A DNA stretch of 47,607 nucleotides from Methylobacterium gnaphalii (GCF_007992215.1 NZ_BJZV01000029.1:1-47607); one strand, 5' to 3'. Positions 18,788 to 28,104 are shown, numbered from the stretch's first letter. Notes: generated by a model not told the origin, from the letters alone. Program-made: numbers and translations.

Positions 18788-20109
18788 TGCGCAAGGTATC
18801 CCTCGTCCTGTTCGGCGCGTTCCTCGGTGCCGGCGTGACCGCGGTGTCGACGCAGACCCACCTACTGTCCGGCACAAGTGCCGTGGCGGCCTCTGCGGAA
18901 ACCTACCGTCAGCTCAGTCTGTTCGGCGACGTCTTCGAGAAGGTGCGCACCGACTACGTCGAGAAGCCCGAAGAGTCGAAGCTCATCGAGACCGCCGTCA
19001 ATGGCATGCTGACGTCGCTCGACCCGCATTCGAGCTATATGGATGCCAAGGCCTTCCGCGACATGCAGACCACCACCCGCGGTGAATTCGGTGGTCTCGG
19101 CATAGAGGTCACGATGGAGGACGGCCTGATCAAGGTCGTCTCGCCGATCGACGACACGCCCGCTTCCAAGGCAGGCCTGCTCGCCAACGATATCATCACG
19201 CAGATCGACGAGGATCAGGTCCAGGGCATGACCCTCAATCAGGCCGTCGACAAAATGCGTGGCCCGGTGAACTCTCCGGTCAAGCTCAAGATCTCCCGCA
19301 AGGAGGCCAAGGAGCCGATCGAGGTTACCCTCAACCGCGACATCATTAAGATTCGCCCCGTGCGCTCGAAGGTCGAGGGCAACGACGTCGGCTATATCCG
19401 TCTGACCCAGTTCAACGAGCAGACCTTCGAGGGCCTCAAGACGGCGATCGACAAGCTCAACACCGATATCGGCGCAGACAAGATCAAGGGCTACGTCCTT
19501 GATCTGCGTAACAACCCGGGCGGCCTGCTCGATCAGGCCGTGATGGTCTCCGATGCCTTCCTTGATCGCGGCGAGATCGTCTCGACCCGTGGCCGCAACC
19601 CCGACGAGACGCAGCGGTTCTCCGCGAAGGCCGGCGACCTTGCTAAGGGCAAGCCGATTGTGGTGCTGGTCAATGGCGGCGCGGCCTCGGCCTCCGAGAT
19701 TGTCGCCGGCGCCCTGCAGGATCACAAGCGCGCGACGATCATGGGCACGCGCTCCTTCGGCAAGGGCTCCGTGCAGTCGATCATTCCGCTCGGCGGCCAG
19801 GGAGCCCTACGCCTTACAACGGCGCGCTACTACACGCCGTCGGGCCGCTCGATCCAGGCCAAGGGAATCGAGCCGGATCAGGAGATCCTCCAGGACGTCC
19901 CGGACGATCTGAAGGGCAAGGACGAGACCAAGGGCGAGGCCGGCCTGAAGGGCCACCTCAAGCAGAAGGACGTCGAGGAGCGCGGCGGTTCGTCGGCTTA
20001 CATCCCGCCGGATCCTGCGAAGGACAAGCAGCTCATCGCCGCCGTCGACTTCCTGCACGGCATCCAGAAGGGTGCTGCCAATATCGCCAAGTCTCCGACG
20101 CAGAACTGA
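18787..20109 (+). CDS. ctpA: C-terminal processing peptidase, S41 family
   Basis: 440-residue periplasmic serine protease. An N-terminal signal/anchor (RKVSLVLFGAFLGAGVTA) is followed by a PDZ domain at about 85-170 (GGLGIEV to GDxI-like NDIITQIDE) and the S41 core with catalytic serine in GGAASASEIVAG and lysine in SFGKGSVQ. A Lys/Glu-rich tail precedes the end. The ATG overlaps the envC stop, indicating coupled translation and a joint role in envelope remodelling or protein turnover. Confidence 0.93.
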   Translation: MRKVSLVLFGAFLGAGVTAVSTQTHLLSGTSAVAASAETYRQLSLFGDVFEKVRTDYVEKPEESKLIETAVNGMLTSLDPHSSYMDAKAFRDMQTTTRGEFGGLGIEVTMEDGLIKVVSPIDDTPASKAGLLANDIITQIDEDQVQGMTLNQAVDKMRGPVNSPVKLKISRKEAKEPIEVTLNRDIIKIRPVRSKVEGNDVGYIRLTQFNEQTFEGLKTAIDKLNTDIGADKIKGYVLDLRNNPGGLLDQAVMVSDAFLDRGEIVSTRGRNPDETQRFSAKAGDLAKGKPIVVLVNGGAASASEIVAGALQDHKRATIMGTRSFGKGSVQSIIPLGGQGALRLTTARYYTPSGRSIQAKGIEPDQEILQDVPDDLKGKDETKGEAGLKGHLKQKDVEERGGSSAYIPPDPAKDKQLIAAVDFLHGIQKGAANIAKSPTQN

Positions 20110-20146
20110 GCCGGATCGCTGTCATTCGCGGCTTTAGCGCTGCAGT

Positions 20147-20161
20147 TTAGCGATGCGTTAA
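20147..20161 (+). promoter_or_regulatory. Near-consensus CtrA box
   Basis: TTAG, seven bases, TTAACC: one mismatch to TTAA-N7-TTAAC. It lies 92-106 bp before the deacetylase start and 37 bp after ctpA, so it may give the downstream genes their own cell-cycle promoter. Confidence 0.4.
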
Positions 20162-20252
20162 CCATGACGGCCCGCAATGTCGGTGGATACCGATGCTGCG
20201 GGCCGTCTTGCGTTGAGGCTGTCCCGCTGCTGCGCCTGGGCCTGGATCAGCG

Positions 20253-21476
20253 GTGAGCGAGCCTTCCGACGATATTATGACTCGTCCGCTCGGCGTCGAC
20301 GCGCCGAAGTCGAGCCGTCTCGCGGTGTTGATGCCCTATGCGCGCTATGTAACGCCCGCGCTTGGCGGTGCTGCCGCACTCGGTGTCGGCCTGCTCGCAT
20401 GGACTGGCGACCCTCATGGCGGCCAGCCGCGTGCGGTCGCGACCATTGCTGTCCGTGAGGCTCCGGCACGGGATCATGGTCCGGTTGCGTCGGCGGAGAC
20501 GCAAACTGATCCGAAGGGCGTCCAATCGTCGTCTCACAGCTCTGCACAGGAGGTCGAAAAAGCCTCCGGGGTGACGGTGACCCGACCCTCCGGTACCGCG
20601 GCGCCGGAAGAGGCTGTCATCATCCGGGTTCCGACGCCCGATCCGATCCGGCTTGCGGCTGCACCCGATCCGCGCCTGACCGAGCGAGGCCGTCACGGCA
20701 TGATGCCGCGGATCGGCGAGGGGCGGCTGCGTCCGCTCGACGTCTATGCCCGTCCCGACAGCGGCGCGGGTTCAGCCCGCGTCGCGGTGCTTGTCTCGGG
20801 CATCGGCATCGGCCAGGCCGCCACGGCCTCGGCGATCGCACGCCTGCCGCCAGCAATCAGCCTTGCCCTTTCACCCTATGGGTCGGACCTCGATAAGACA
20901 GCCGCCCGCGCCCGTGAGGCCGGGCACGAGCTACTACTCCAGACACCGATGGAGCCTTTCGACTACCCCGACAGCGATCCGGGCCCGCAGACACTCCTGG
21001 CCTCGTCGCGCCCGGCCGAGAACCTCGATCGTCTGACCTGGGCGATGAGCCGCTTCTCCGGCTTCGTCGGCCTCGTCAATTTCATGGGGGGCAAGCTCAT
21101 GAGCGATGCCAATGCCCTAGAGCCGGTCATGAAGGAGGTCGGCGCCCGCGGCCTCGGCTTCATCGACGACGGCGCCGTTCAGGGATCGAAGGCTGCATCG
21201 AGCGCAGCCAAGTTCAAGACGCCGAACGCGCGCGCCGAGATCGTGCTCGATGCCGTCGCGCGACCCGACGCGATCGATCGCGAACTGGCGCGCGTCGAAG
21301 CGCAGGCCAAGAAGAACGGCTTCGCCCTTGCATCCGCGAGCGCGCAGCAGCTTTCCATTGACCGCATTGCCCGCTGGGCGCGCGACCTCGAAAGCCGCGG
21401 CGTACGCCTGGTCCCGGTGAGCACAGCGCTACGCGGCGCCCCGCAAGCCACCAAGCTCTCAGCGGCCGAGCATTGA
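20253..21476 (+). CDS. Divergent polysaccharide deacetylase family protein
   Basis: 407 residues. A short cytoplasmic stretch, one membrane helix (about 38-55) and a Pro/Ala-rich linker lead to the divergent deacetylase domain from about residue 165, beginning RVAVLVSGIGIGQAATASAI with LLLQTPMEPFDYP and GFVGLVNFMGGKL in the middle. The family resembles NodB-fold deacetylases with altered active sites and is commonly next to envC and ctpA; its reaction is not established. A GTG at 20253 is used; an ATG eight codons later is an equal alternative. Confidence 0.85.
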   Translation: MSEPSDDIMTRPLGVDAPKSSRLAVLMPYARYVTPALGGAAALGVGLLAWTGDPHGGQPRAVATIAVREAPARDHGPVASAETQTDPKGVQSSSHSSAQEVEKASGVTVTRPSGTAAPEEAVIIRVPTPDPIRLAAAPDPRLTERGRHGMMPRIGEGRLRPLDVYARPDSGAGSARVAVLVSGIGIGQAATASAIARLPPAISLALSPYGSDLDKTAARAREAGHELLLQTPMEPFDYPDSDPGPQTLLASSRPAENLDRLTWAMSRFSGFVGLVNFMGGKLMSDANALEPVMKEVGARGLGFIDDGAVQGSKAASSAAKFKTPNARAEIVLDAVARPDAIDRELARVEAQAKKNGFALASASAQQLSIDRIARWARDLESRGVRLVPVSTALRGAPQATKLSAAEH

Positions 21477-21534
21477 TTGAGGCGGCTACCGGTCATTGCG
21501 GTGGGCCAACGGCTCAGCCTATGGTCGTCACGTG

Positions 21535-22080
21535 ATGAGCGTGTCCCCGCCCGAGCCCCAAGACCGGCACGACGCTGCCTATCGTCCCTGCGTTGGAATC
21601 GCGCTGTTCAACCGCAATGGGCTGGTCTTTCTCGGACGGCGGCAGGGCATCGGTGATTCTATGGCGCAGGCCCATGCTTGGCAGATGCCGCAGGGCGGGA
21701 TCGACGAGGGGGAGGCACCGCACGACGCAGCCCTTCGCGAACTCTATGAAGAGACCAACGTCGCTGCCGGCTCGGTCATTCTGCTCGGACAGACCGAGGG
21801 CTGGCTGACCTACGACCTGCCTCCAGAGTTGCTGAAGCGATCCTGGCAGGGCCGCTATCGCGGGCAGGCGCAGAAATGGTTCGCTTTCGGCTTCACGGGA
21901 TCGGACGACGAGATCGACATCGACCATCCGGCAGGCGGCGCTCACAAGCCGGAATTTGACGCCTGGCGTTGGGAGCGGCTCGCCGCGACGGCAAGTCTGA
22001 TCATCCCCTTCAAGCGCTCTGTCTACGAGATTGTAGTGGCGGAGTTCGCTGGTCATGAGACGTGGCGGGCAGGGGCGTGA
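21535..22080 (+). CDS. rppH: RNA pyrophosphohydrolase (Nudix)
   Basis: 181-residue cytoplasmic enzyme that removes pyrophosphate from 5' ends of mRNA (and dinucleoside polyphosphates), starting mRNA decay. YRPCVGIALFN and WQMPQGGIDEGE lead into the Nudix box GGIDEGE-x7-RELYEET, and FAFGFTG is in the usual place. The residue after EET is Asn where many have Gly. The ATG at 21535 is preferred to one 13 codons upstream. Confidence 0.93.
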   Translation: MSVSPPEPQDRHDAAYRPCVGIALFNRNGLVFLGRRQGIGDSMAQAHAWQMPQGGIDEGEAPHDAALRELYEETNVAAGSVILLGQTEGWLTYDLPPELLKRSWQGRYRGQAQKWFAFGFTGSDDEIDIDHPAGGAHKPEFDAWRWERLAATASLIIPFKRSVYEIVVAEFAGHETWRAGA

Positions 22081-22125
22081 CCACGCCGTCCGACCGCTTG
22101 CCCGGTACGTGACACGAGCCGCGTC

Positions 22126-22761
22126 ATGCGTTGGTGGCTTATCCCGATCTTGGCTGCGCTCAGCTGGTTCGCGTTCACGCTGACCCCCCTCTGGGCGTTG
22201 TACGACCTCGCGCGCGCGGTTCAGTCGAACGACACCGCCTACGTCGAAAAACACGTCAATTTCCGTGCGCTGCGCCTTTCGCTGACGCGTCAGCTCACCA
22301 CCGCAATCAAGATCGGTAGCTCGGAACTGGAGCAGCGCGAGCGCCAGCGGATCAACGATCTCGCCGCGGCCCTGGCGCTTCCGCTCGCTGAGGCGCTGGT
22401 TACGCCGCAAACCACGATCGATCTGTTGAATGACGGATGGCCCCAGAGCCTCGACCTGCCGAATCCACCCCAGCTCTTCGCCTCCAGCGGACTACGCGCT
22501 GACCGGCTCAGCCGGCTCGGTGCCTTCTACACGGTCTCAGAAATGCGGGGCTTCCGTACAGTCGTCGTCGCCGTGCCGCCGAACCGCAAAGGGCCGGAGC
22601 AGTTCAAGCTCCGCTTGCGCCTGCATAATTGGTCTTGGCGCTTGATTGATGTGGAGCTGTCGGAAACGCTGCGCAACCGGCTCGCCGAGAAGGTCGCGCG
22701 CCTCGTCAAACGCGGGGCCCCCGCCGAAAGCCCGCCGCTGAGATCGGGCGCGGAGCCCTGA
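22126..22761 (+). CDS. DUF2939 family membrane-anchored protein
   Basis: 211 residues with an N-terminal membrane helix (WWLIPILAALSWFAFTL) and the DUF2939 pattern: PLWALYDLARAVQSND, then VNFRALRLSLTRQL and a late FKLRLRLHNWSWRLIDVEL. Function is unknown for the whole family; it is probably periplasmic and anchored. It follows rppH by 45 bp in the same direction and likely shares its transcript. Confidence 0.82.
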   Translation: MRWWLIPILAALSWFAFTLTPLWALYDLARAVQSNDTAYVEKHVNFRALRLSLTRQLTTAIKIGSSELEQRERQRINDLAAALALPLAEALVTPQTTIDLLNDGWPQSLDLPNPPQLFASSGLRADRLSRLGAFYTVSEMRGFRTVVVAVPPNRKGPEQFKLRLRLHNWSWRLIDVELSETLRNRLAEKVARLVKRGAPAESPPLRSGAEP

Positions 22762-22775
22762 GATCGCCGGCCCGC

Positions 22776-23126
22776 TTATTTGGGCTTCGCGGGCGCCTTT
22801 GGTTCGCGCACCTGCTCAATCTCTTCTGCCTTCTCTTCGTCCGTATCGCTGCCGCGCTCGATTGCCTTGGTGGGTTGAGCCGTCAGTTGCCGAACGATCG
22901 CGACGAGGCGCTCGCATTCTGGCTCGAACTTGAAGCTGTCCAGGATGATCGCCGCATCGCGCAGCGTGCGCAGATCGCGCACCGTCTGCTCGTTGGCCGA
23001 AAGCTGGAGTTCCTTCTTACCGGCAATCTCCTCTTCGAGCTTCAGCCCTTTCACGTCACAGGCTGCAGCGGCTGCGCCGGCACTCGCCAGTAAGATCGCG
23101 ACGGCCGTCGGCAGGACAGAGCGCAT
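22776..23126 (-). CDS. Small secreted protein of unknown function
   Basis: 116 residues. A signal peptide ends near AAAACD (residue 22). The mature protein has two cysteines (CDVKGLKLEEE and PECERLVAIV), which could bridge, and a charged Glu/Lys/Pro tail. It contains the LRTLRDAAIILDSF pattern I recall near the N termini of some Methylobacterium PRC-barrel proteins, but no PRC barrel is present. It converges on the DUF2939 gene. Confidence 0.68.
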   Translation of the reverse strand: MRSVLPTAVAILLASAGAAAAACDVKGLKLEEEIAGKKELQLSANEQTVRDLRTLRDAAIILDSFKFEPECERLVAIVRQLTAQPTKAIERGSDTDEEKAEEIEQVREPKAPAKPK

Positions 23127-23213
23127 GGAATGCGATCCTTCGTTCAGCTTGGAAGCAGAGGGGTGGGTGCGCGCTGATAAAACCGCTGAGCTGTTCCGTG
23201 GTTGCGCGGGCGC

Positions 23214-23597
23214 TCAGACGTGGTGAGGACTCGGCGCGCGGCGCAGGATGTCGTTGGTCAATGCGACGATGTCACTGGGTAGGTAAGGCTTGGGCACAAA
23301 GACTGAGTCGCAGACCGCCTCGCTCTCCGAGAGGCCGCCGCAGCCGCCCGACGTGTAGACCACCGGGAGGTCCGGACGCTGGCAGCGCGCGCGGTGGGCG
23401 AGCGTCAAGCCGTTGGTGTTGCGGGCCAAGTCGATATCAGTGAAGAGCAGATCGACCCGCTCGTGCGAGAGGATTTGCTCTGCCTCGAGCGCATCCGCGG
23501 CGGTGAGCACGCGGTAGCCCTCGTCATGGAGGGCCTCGGCAGCGAGCTCGCAGACCATGAACTCATCCTCAACGACGAGCACGACGCGATCGGCCAT
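23214..23597 (-). CDS. Single-domain response regulator (receiver only)
   Basis: 127-residue receiver domain: acidic pair in VVEDEFMV, phospho-acceptor aspartate in LLFTDIDLA, Thr/Ser in VVYTSG and lysine in VFVPKPY. No output domain follows. The ATG at 23597 has a GAAGG site before it; an alternative ATG at 23648 would add 17 residues. Such stand-alone receivers often serve HisKA_2/HWE kinases in this group, so it is a candidate partner for the phytochrome kinase, though the two genes are 20 kb apart. Confidence 0.85.
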   Translation of the reverse strand: MADRVVLVVEDEFMVCELAAEALHDEGYRVLTAADALEAEQILSHERVDLLFTDIDLARNTNGLTLAHRARCQRPDLPVVYTSGGCGGLSESEAVCDSVFVPKPYLPSDIVALTNDILRRAPSPHHV

Positions 23598-23825
23598 GCC
23601 TTCGACGCGGAAGGCGGGAGCGGCGGGAACACAGGCGAAGGGAAGCATGAGGGTACTCCAACTCACCCGAAACCTTGCAACGGCAAAGCTTTCGGATCGC
23701 CGGACCAACGGCTCCGCTAAGGCCGTCGTTCACCGTGATTCCCTCGATTTGCGCCGAACTGGTAACCGAACCGTTAACCAATCGGGCCTTGGCGTTAAGA
23801 ACTGTTATGCCGGAGAGACCGCACG

Positions 23826-24497
23826 GTGAGCCGACCGATCCTGATCGCCTTCGGGCTCATGCTCACGGCGCTTGCCGGCTTCATCGACGCCATCGGCTTC
23901 ATCCGCCTCAGTGGCCTATACACGTCGTTGATGAGCGGAAACACGACCCAGCTCGCTGTCGCCATTGGCCATGGCGAGGGACACCATGCTCTGCTGCCGT
24001 TTCTCCTGATTCTGGCATTCCTGGTCGGCGCCGTGATGGGCGGCGCCATTGCAGCCCTGGCGCCAGAGCGCTGGGCGACACCAGCTATTCTGGCCTTCGA
24101 GACCCTCGCCGTGGCCTCGGCCTTCTTGAGCGCGCACGGGCAGTTGCGGCTCGGCACGGCGGCCCTGTTCCTGTCGCTCGCCATGGGCACCCAGAACGCT
24201 GTGCTCGCCCATATCCAGGGTTTTCGCGCCGGCACGACCTTCGTGACCGGCGCGCTGTTCGCGTTTGGTCAGAAGCTCGCCCTGGCACTTGCCGGACGCG
24301 GAGCGCGCTTCGGCTGGCTGGGCGACGGGCTCGTCTGGCTGGCGCTCATGGTGGGGGCTGTCGGGGGCACCGTGGCCCATGTGCATTACGACATCGATGC
24401 CCTGGCAATCCCGGCCGTGATCATGGGGGTTCTCGCGATATGGGCAGCGGTCGCCACGCTCCTGACCGGCAGAACGATCATGAATACGTCCCCTTGA
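23826..24497 (+). CDS. DUF1275 (YoaK-type) membrane protein
   Basis: 223 residues with six or seven membrane helices. The family signature is clear near the N terminus: AGFIDAIGFIRLSGLYTSLMSGNTTQ (residues about 17-42), and MGTQNAVL in the middle. It starts with GTG. Function is unknown; the family is thought to be a transporter or channel. The 100 bp upstream contain TTAACC sequences but no well-spaced CtrA box. Confidence 0.85.
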   Translation: MSRPILIAFGLMLTALAGFIDAIGFIRLSGLYTSLMSGNTTQLAVAIGHGEGHHALLPFLLILAFLVGAVMGGAIAALAPERWATPAILAFETLAVASAFLSAHGQLRLGTAALFLSLAMGTQNAVLAHIQGFRAGTTFVTGALFAFGQKLALALAGRGARFGWLGDGLVWLALMVGAVGGTVAHVHYDIDALAIPAVIMGVLAIWAAVATLLTGRTIMNTSP

Positions 24498-24528
24498 CCT
24501 CTTCCCCGTCTCGATTAGGCCCGCGTGA

Positions 24529-25536
24529 ATGAGTTCCAGCCTTCCCTCCCTGACCGATCACGTCACGCCGCTTGCTACCGGTGCGCACGTCACGCTCGCG
24601 CATTGGCTGAAGGACACGCTCGCCCTGGCGTTGGCCGAGGGCGGCGTCGTCCTGGTGCGCGGGGACGAGCAGCAGATCGTGGCACCTCATGGCGATGGCG
24701 GGATTTTGGTAGCGGCCGGTGACGCTCGCCGGCTCGTCACCGGAGGCGACGACGGCCGGGTGATGGCAGTCGCCACCGATGGATCGATCGCCGAGATCGC
24801 GGCCGCGAAGGGTGGCGCCTGGATTGATGCGCTGGCACTGCACCCCGATGGCGGTGTGGCCTACTCGGTCGGGCGCAATGTCACGGCGCGCGACGCCAAG
24901 GGGCGCGAGCGGACGTTCAGCGCCCCCTCCAGCGCGCGCGGGCTCGCCTTTGCGCCGAAGGGCTATCGTTTGGCGGTCGCGCACTACAATGGGGTCAGCC
25001 TCTGGTACCCGAATCTCGAGACGCCGGCCGAATTCGTTGAGTGGAAGGGCTCGCATCTCGATGTGACCTGGTCGCTGGACGGCCGCTTCGTCATCTCGAC
25101 GATGCAGGAGAATGCGCTGCACGGTTGGCGCCTCCAGCCCGACCGCGGCCACATGCGGATGTCCGGCTATCCTGCCAAGGTTCGCTCCACGGCTTGGTCC
25201 CACGACGGCGACTGGCTGGCGACGAGCGGCGCGGAAGCCGCCATCGTCTGGCCCTTCGACTCGAAGGAGGGGCCGACTGGAAAGGCACCGCGAGAATGCG
25301 GCGTGCGGCCTGCCCGCGTCTCCCGTGTCACCTTCCATCCCAAGGCCCTGGTCCTCGCCATCGGTTACGAGGATGGCTGCATCCTGCTCGTGCGCTTCAC
25401 CGACGCCGCCGAACTGCTCGTCCGTCCGGCCGTGAAGGACAGCGCCATCTCGGCGCTCGCCTGGGACACCTCCGGCGGCCGCCTTGCCTTCGGCTGCGCC
25501 GACGGGCAAGCCGGCATCCTCACGCTTCCGCGCTGA
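24529..25536 (+). CDS. WD40-repeat beta-propeller protein
   Basis: 335-residue cytoplasmic protein built of about seven degenerate WD40 blades (for example ALALHPDGGVAYSVG, DVTWSLDGRFVIST, STAWSHDGDWLATSG, ALAWDTSGGRLAFGCADG). No signal peptide is present. I recall homologues beside a CobW-type zinc GTPase under Zur control in Hyphomicrobiales; no such gene lies here, so a role in metal handling is only a suggestion. The partner at 25546 follows by 9 bp. Confidence 0.82.
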   Translation: MSSSLPSLTDHVTPLATGAHVTLAHWLKDTLALALAEGGVVLVRGDEQQIVAPHGDGGILVAAGDARRLVTGGDDGRVMAVATDGSIAEIAAAKGGAWIDALALHPDGGVAYSVGRNVTARDAKGRERTFSAPSSARGLAFAPKGYRLAVAHYNGVSLWYPNLETPAEFVEWKGSHLDVTWSLDGRFVISTMQENALHGWRLQPDRGHMRMSGYPAKVRSTAWSHDGDWLATSGAEAAIVWPFDSKEGPTGKAPRECGVRPARVSRVTFHPKALVLAIGYEDGCILLVRFTDAAELLVRPAVKDSAISALAWDTSGGRLAFGCADGQAGILTLPR

Positions 25537-25545
25537 GGCCGCCGG

Positions 25546-25812
25546 TTGGCTCTGTTCGGCTTCAGGAGACCGCGCCCCGGCGAGGCCGAGCGGCACAGGA
25601 TCGTGGACTGGGTGCGGGAGACCGGCGGCTATGGCGGAGCTGTAGTGGTGAAGGTCAATGAGATCGTCTGCGCCGATCCGGCCTGCCCGGGCTTCGAGAC
25701 GATTATTTTGGTGATGGCACCCGGCGCGCGCACTGTGGCCAGCAAGATCGCGAAGCCGCTGACCGACGTGACCCATGAGGACGTGATCACCGCGATCTCT
25801 GCAGCTTCGTGA
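25546..25812 (+). CDS. Small protein with a conserved Cys pair, partner of the WD40 gene
   Basis: 88 residues starting with TTG. The middle NEIVCADPACPGFETII contains a CxxxxC pair that could bind metal, and the C terminus (AKPLTDVTHEDVITAI) is helical. It follows the WD40 gene by 9 bp in the same direction, which suggests a shared transcript and function. No named family is assigned. Confidence 0.75.
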   Translation: MALFGFRRPRPGEAERHRIVDWVRETGGYGGAVVVKVNEIVCADPACPGFETIILVMAPGARTVASKIAKPLTDVTHEDVITAISAAS

Positions 25813-25875
25813 TCGGAGCGGTTGGAACAGGCATGCCGGTCATGCTTTTGTCCTCGGGCAATCGAGGAGACATTC

Positions 25876-26406
25876 GTGTTCCGGGTCATCCGCACATTCG
25901 GCCTCGCACTCGGCCTCATCGGAGCCGCCATCGCGGCGCAAGCGCCTGAATTTTCACAGCAATATGCGCAGCGCCTCGGCGGCGCGATCGAGGAGCTGCG
26001 GCGGCAGATCGCGACGCTGGATGCTGATGCTCAGGCTACGGGCAACACCCGCGAAAGCGCCATCGAGAACCTGCGCAAGAACGCAGACGCCCTCGTCGCC
26101 CGGCGTGGTGAGGCGGTGCGCGGCGACGTCGAGCGTTTCAAGGCCCTCGACGCGCAGAAACAGGCAATCGACTCCGCTGCGTCTCCCCTTGGCAGAACGG
26201 TCGCGGTTGCTCGAAATCCTGACATGGCGGTCGCCCGTGCCACCTACCGCGACTACCAGCCGGCCGTGCCGACGACGACGGATGGCCTAGTTGCCGGCCT
26301 CCTCGGTTTCCTGGCTGCCTGGGGCGGCTGGCGGATCGTCGCAGATCTCGGCCGCAGCATGAGCCGCCGTGCATGCAGACCGACGCCGGCAACGCGCGCC
26401 GTCTGA
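25876..26406 (+). CDS. DUF2937 family membrane protein
   Basis: 176 residues beginning at a GTG with CGAGGAGA upstream. An N-terminal hydrophobic segment leads into the family signature QAPEFSQQYAQRLGGAIEELRRQI, then a helical region and a second membrane helix near 140-155 (GLVAGLLGFLAAWGGW). Function is unknown; two membrane segments with a periplasmic loop are predicted. Confidence 0.85.
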   Translation: MFRVIRTFGLALGLIGAAIAAQAPEFSQQYAQRLGGAIEELRRQIATLDADAQATGNTRESAIENLRKNADALVARRGEAVRGDVERFKALDAQKQAIDSAASPLGRTVAVARNPDMAVARATYRDYQPAVPTTTDGLVAGLLGFLAAWGGWRIVADLGRSMSRRACRPTPATRAV

Positions 26407-26488
26407 GCGGTCATGAACGGGTGTCCGTCGGGGTATGGGTGTTGCAGGAGCCCTACAGCATCGAGGCGGCGAGTTATCTAGGACGGAC

Positions 26489-27760
26489 ATGACCGTGCCA
26501 GCATCCGCTGGCCGCGCCGGGCTTGGTCTAAACATGGCGCGCACGCCTACTTCCACCGCCGACCCGGCGCTCGATGCGGCAGCCCTCCTGCGCCGCATTG
26601 GCTTCTTCACGCTGTTCGTAGTCGTGCCTGTCGCGGCCCAGGTCTCGCGCCGTGCGACTGTCGTGCTCGCGCCGATCACCATCGTTCTGCTCATCATTGC
26701 CAGCGCGATCGACCGCAAGAATCGGGCTCCGGGCGCGAGCGTCGGCCGCCTCATACGTTCGCCGGCCTTCGCCGCCGGCATGCTGGTGATCGGCTGGTCG
26801 GCGCTGTCGCTGGCCTGGACCCCTTTTCCCGGACCTGCGACGGAGCGCCTCGCGAACCTCATCGCGACGCTTGGGCTGACGCTTGCCGGCTATCTCGCGC
26901 TACCGGACCGAATGCGTTCGGCCAACCTCTATCTCCTGCCGCTCGGCGTGGGGGCTGCTGCGATCGTCGCGATTCTGATCGGGCTGTTCGGGGACGCGAT
27001 GAGACGCGAGGCCGGCGACGCGGACGGCGCGCTTGAACGCGGCGCGGTCCTTCTTGCAGTCCTGGCGTGGCCGGCCGTCGCTTGGCTGCGCTCGCGCCGC
27101 CGCGACACCGGCGCCCTGGCGACCGCCTTGCTCGTCGCCGGCGCCCTCCTGTTGGCACCCGGTCTGACGCCGCTCCTGGCGCTCGGTGTCGGCGCGCTGA
27201 CCTTCGGCCTGACGACCTATCGCCAGAACCTCGGCGTGCGGATCACCGCGCTCGCTGCGGCGCTGCTGCTGGCGCTGGCGCCGCTGCTGCCCTTCCTGCT
27301 CCGGCCGATCGCTTCGCTCATCCTCGGGTCGACGGCGCCGAGCTCAATCTCGCTCAAGATCTGGCAGAAGCTGGTGACCTCCGAGCCCCTCCGGCTCATC
27401 ACGGGCCACGGCTTCGAGACGTCCCTGCGTGGCCGTTTCGTGAACCTATTGCCGATAAATGCACCGACGACGATGCTGTTCGAACTCTGGTTCGAACTCG
27501 GCATTGTCGGCGCGCTCGCCGCCGCCTTCGCGCTTTACGTCTCGATCCATAGGACGGGCCGTCAGGTCTCCCTACTGGCACCCGGCGCCATTGCTGCCTT
27601 CGCCACAGCCTTCACGATCGGCTGCATCGGTGTCGGCCTCACTGCGATCTGGTGGCTCACCTCACTCGCCATCGCGGTCCTCGCCTTCGTGGCGATCGAG
27701 CAAGGCCAATTTCGTGCGAGTCGCCCGAAGGCAAGCCTGTTGCCGAAGCTGCCGGGCTGA
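26489..27760 (+). CDS. O-antigen ligase-like (Wzy/WaaL family) membrane protein
   Basis: 423 residues with ten to twelve membrane helices, typical of the family that joins or polymerises surface polysaccharide on the periplasmic side of the inner membrane. The large loop before the last helices has ITGHGFETS, the usual place of the catalytic region, followed by TTMLFELWFELG. No lipopolysaccharide genes adjoin, so its substrate is unknown. The ATG at 26489 has AGGACGGA upstream; an ATG at 26534 is possible. Confidence 0.8.
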   Translation: MTVPASAGRAGLGLNMARTPTSTADPALDAAALLRRIGFFTLFVVVPVAAQVSRRATVVLAPITIVLLIIASAIDRKNRAPGASVGRLIRSPAFAAGMLVIGWSALSLAWTPFPGPATERLANLIATLGLTLAGYLALPDRMRSANLYLLPLGVGAAAIVAILIGLFGDAMRREAGDADGALERGAVLLAVLAWPAVAWLRSRRRDTGALATALLVAGALLLAPGLTPLLALGVGALTFGLTTYRQNLGVRITALAAALLLALAPLLPFLLRPIASLILGSTAPSSISLKIWQKLVTSEPLRLITGHGFETSLRGRFVNLLPINAPTTMLFELWFELGIVGALAAAFALYVSIHRTGRQVSLLAPGAIAAFATAFTIGCIGVGLTAIWWLTSLAIAVLAFVAIEQGQFRASRPKASLLPKLPG

Positions 27761-27762
27761 GC

Positions 27763-27787
27763 GCGTCGGGGTGAACCCCGACGCTTT
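27763..27787 (+). terminator. Intrinsic terminator after the ligase-like gene
   Basis: A perfect 9-bp stem GCGTCGGGG / CCCCGACGC with the tetraloop TGAA followed by TTT, starting 2 bp after the stop codon. Confidence 0.75.
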
Positions 27788-28104
27788 GCGTCCTTGCTAG
27801 GCGCCTGATGAGAACGAAGTCGCGGCCATCGCGTAGCGACGTACGAGCGCGAGGACCCGAACCCGGAATGAACCGCATGAGGTGGGCAGGGAGCCGCGGC
27901 AGCCGCTGATCATCAGCTTCCGGGCGGCATGCTTCGCGACGGGCGCGGCAAGCTCGGCTCTCGTCAGGCTGCCGCCGCAACGATTCCCGGTCCTGGCCCC
28001 CGCCGCAGACGTCCGCTTGTCACGAAGTCAGCAGCTGCCTGGAGTTTGAGGTTTGGCCTAACTTTGCTGGCACGAAGGATGACACCTAGTGCTAGATCCG
28101 CGCG
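27788..28104. other. 317 bp between convergent genes, nothing recognised
   Basis: No coding pattern, repeat or RNA fold beyond short GC-rich stems was seen. Short minus-strand open frames here are arginine-rich and look like chance. Confidence 0.5.

Noticed and set aside
23755..23800. TTAACC sequences before the DUF1275 gene as a CtrA box
   Set aside because: The half-sites are not separated by seven bases; spacing is wrong for TTAA-N7-TTAA.
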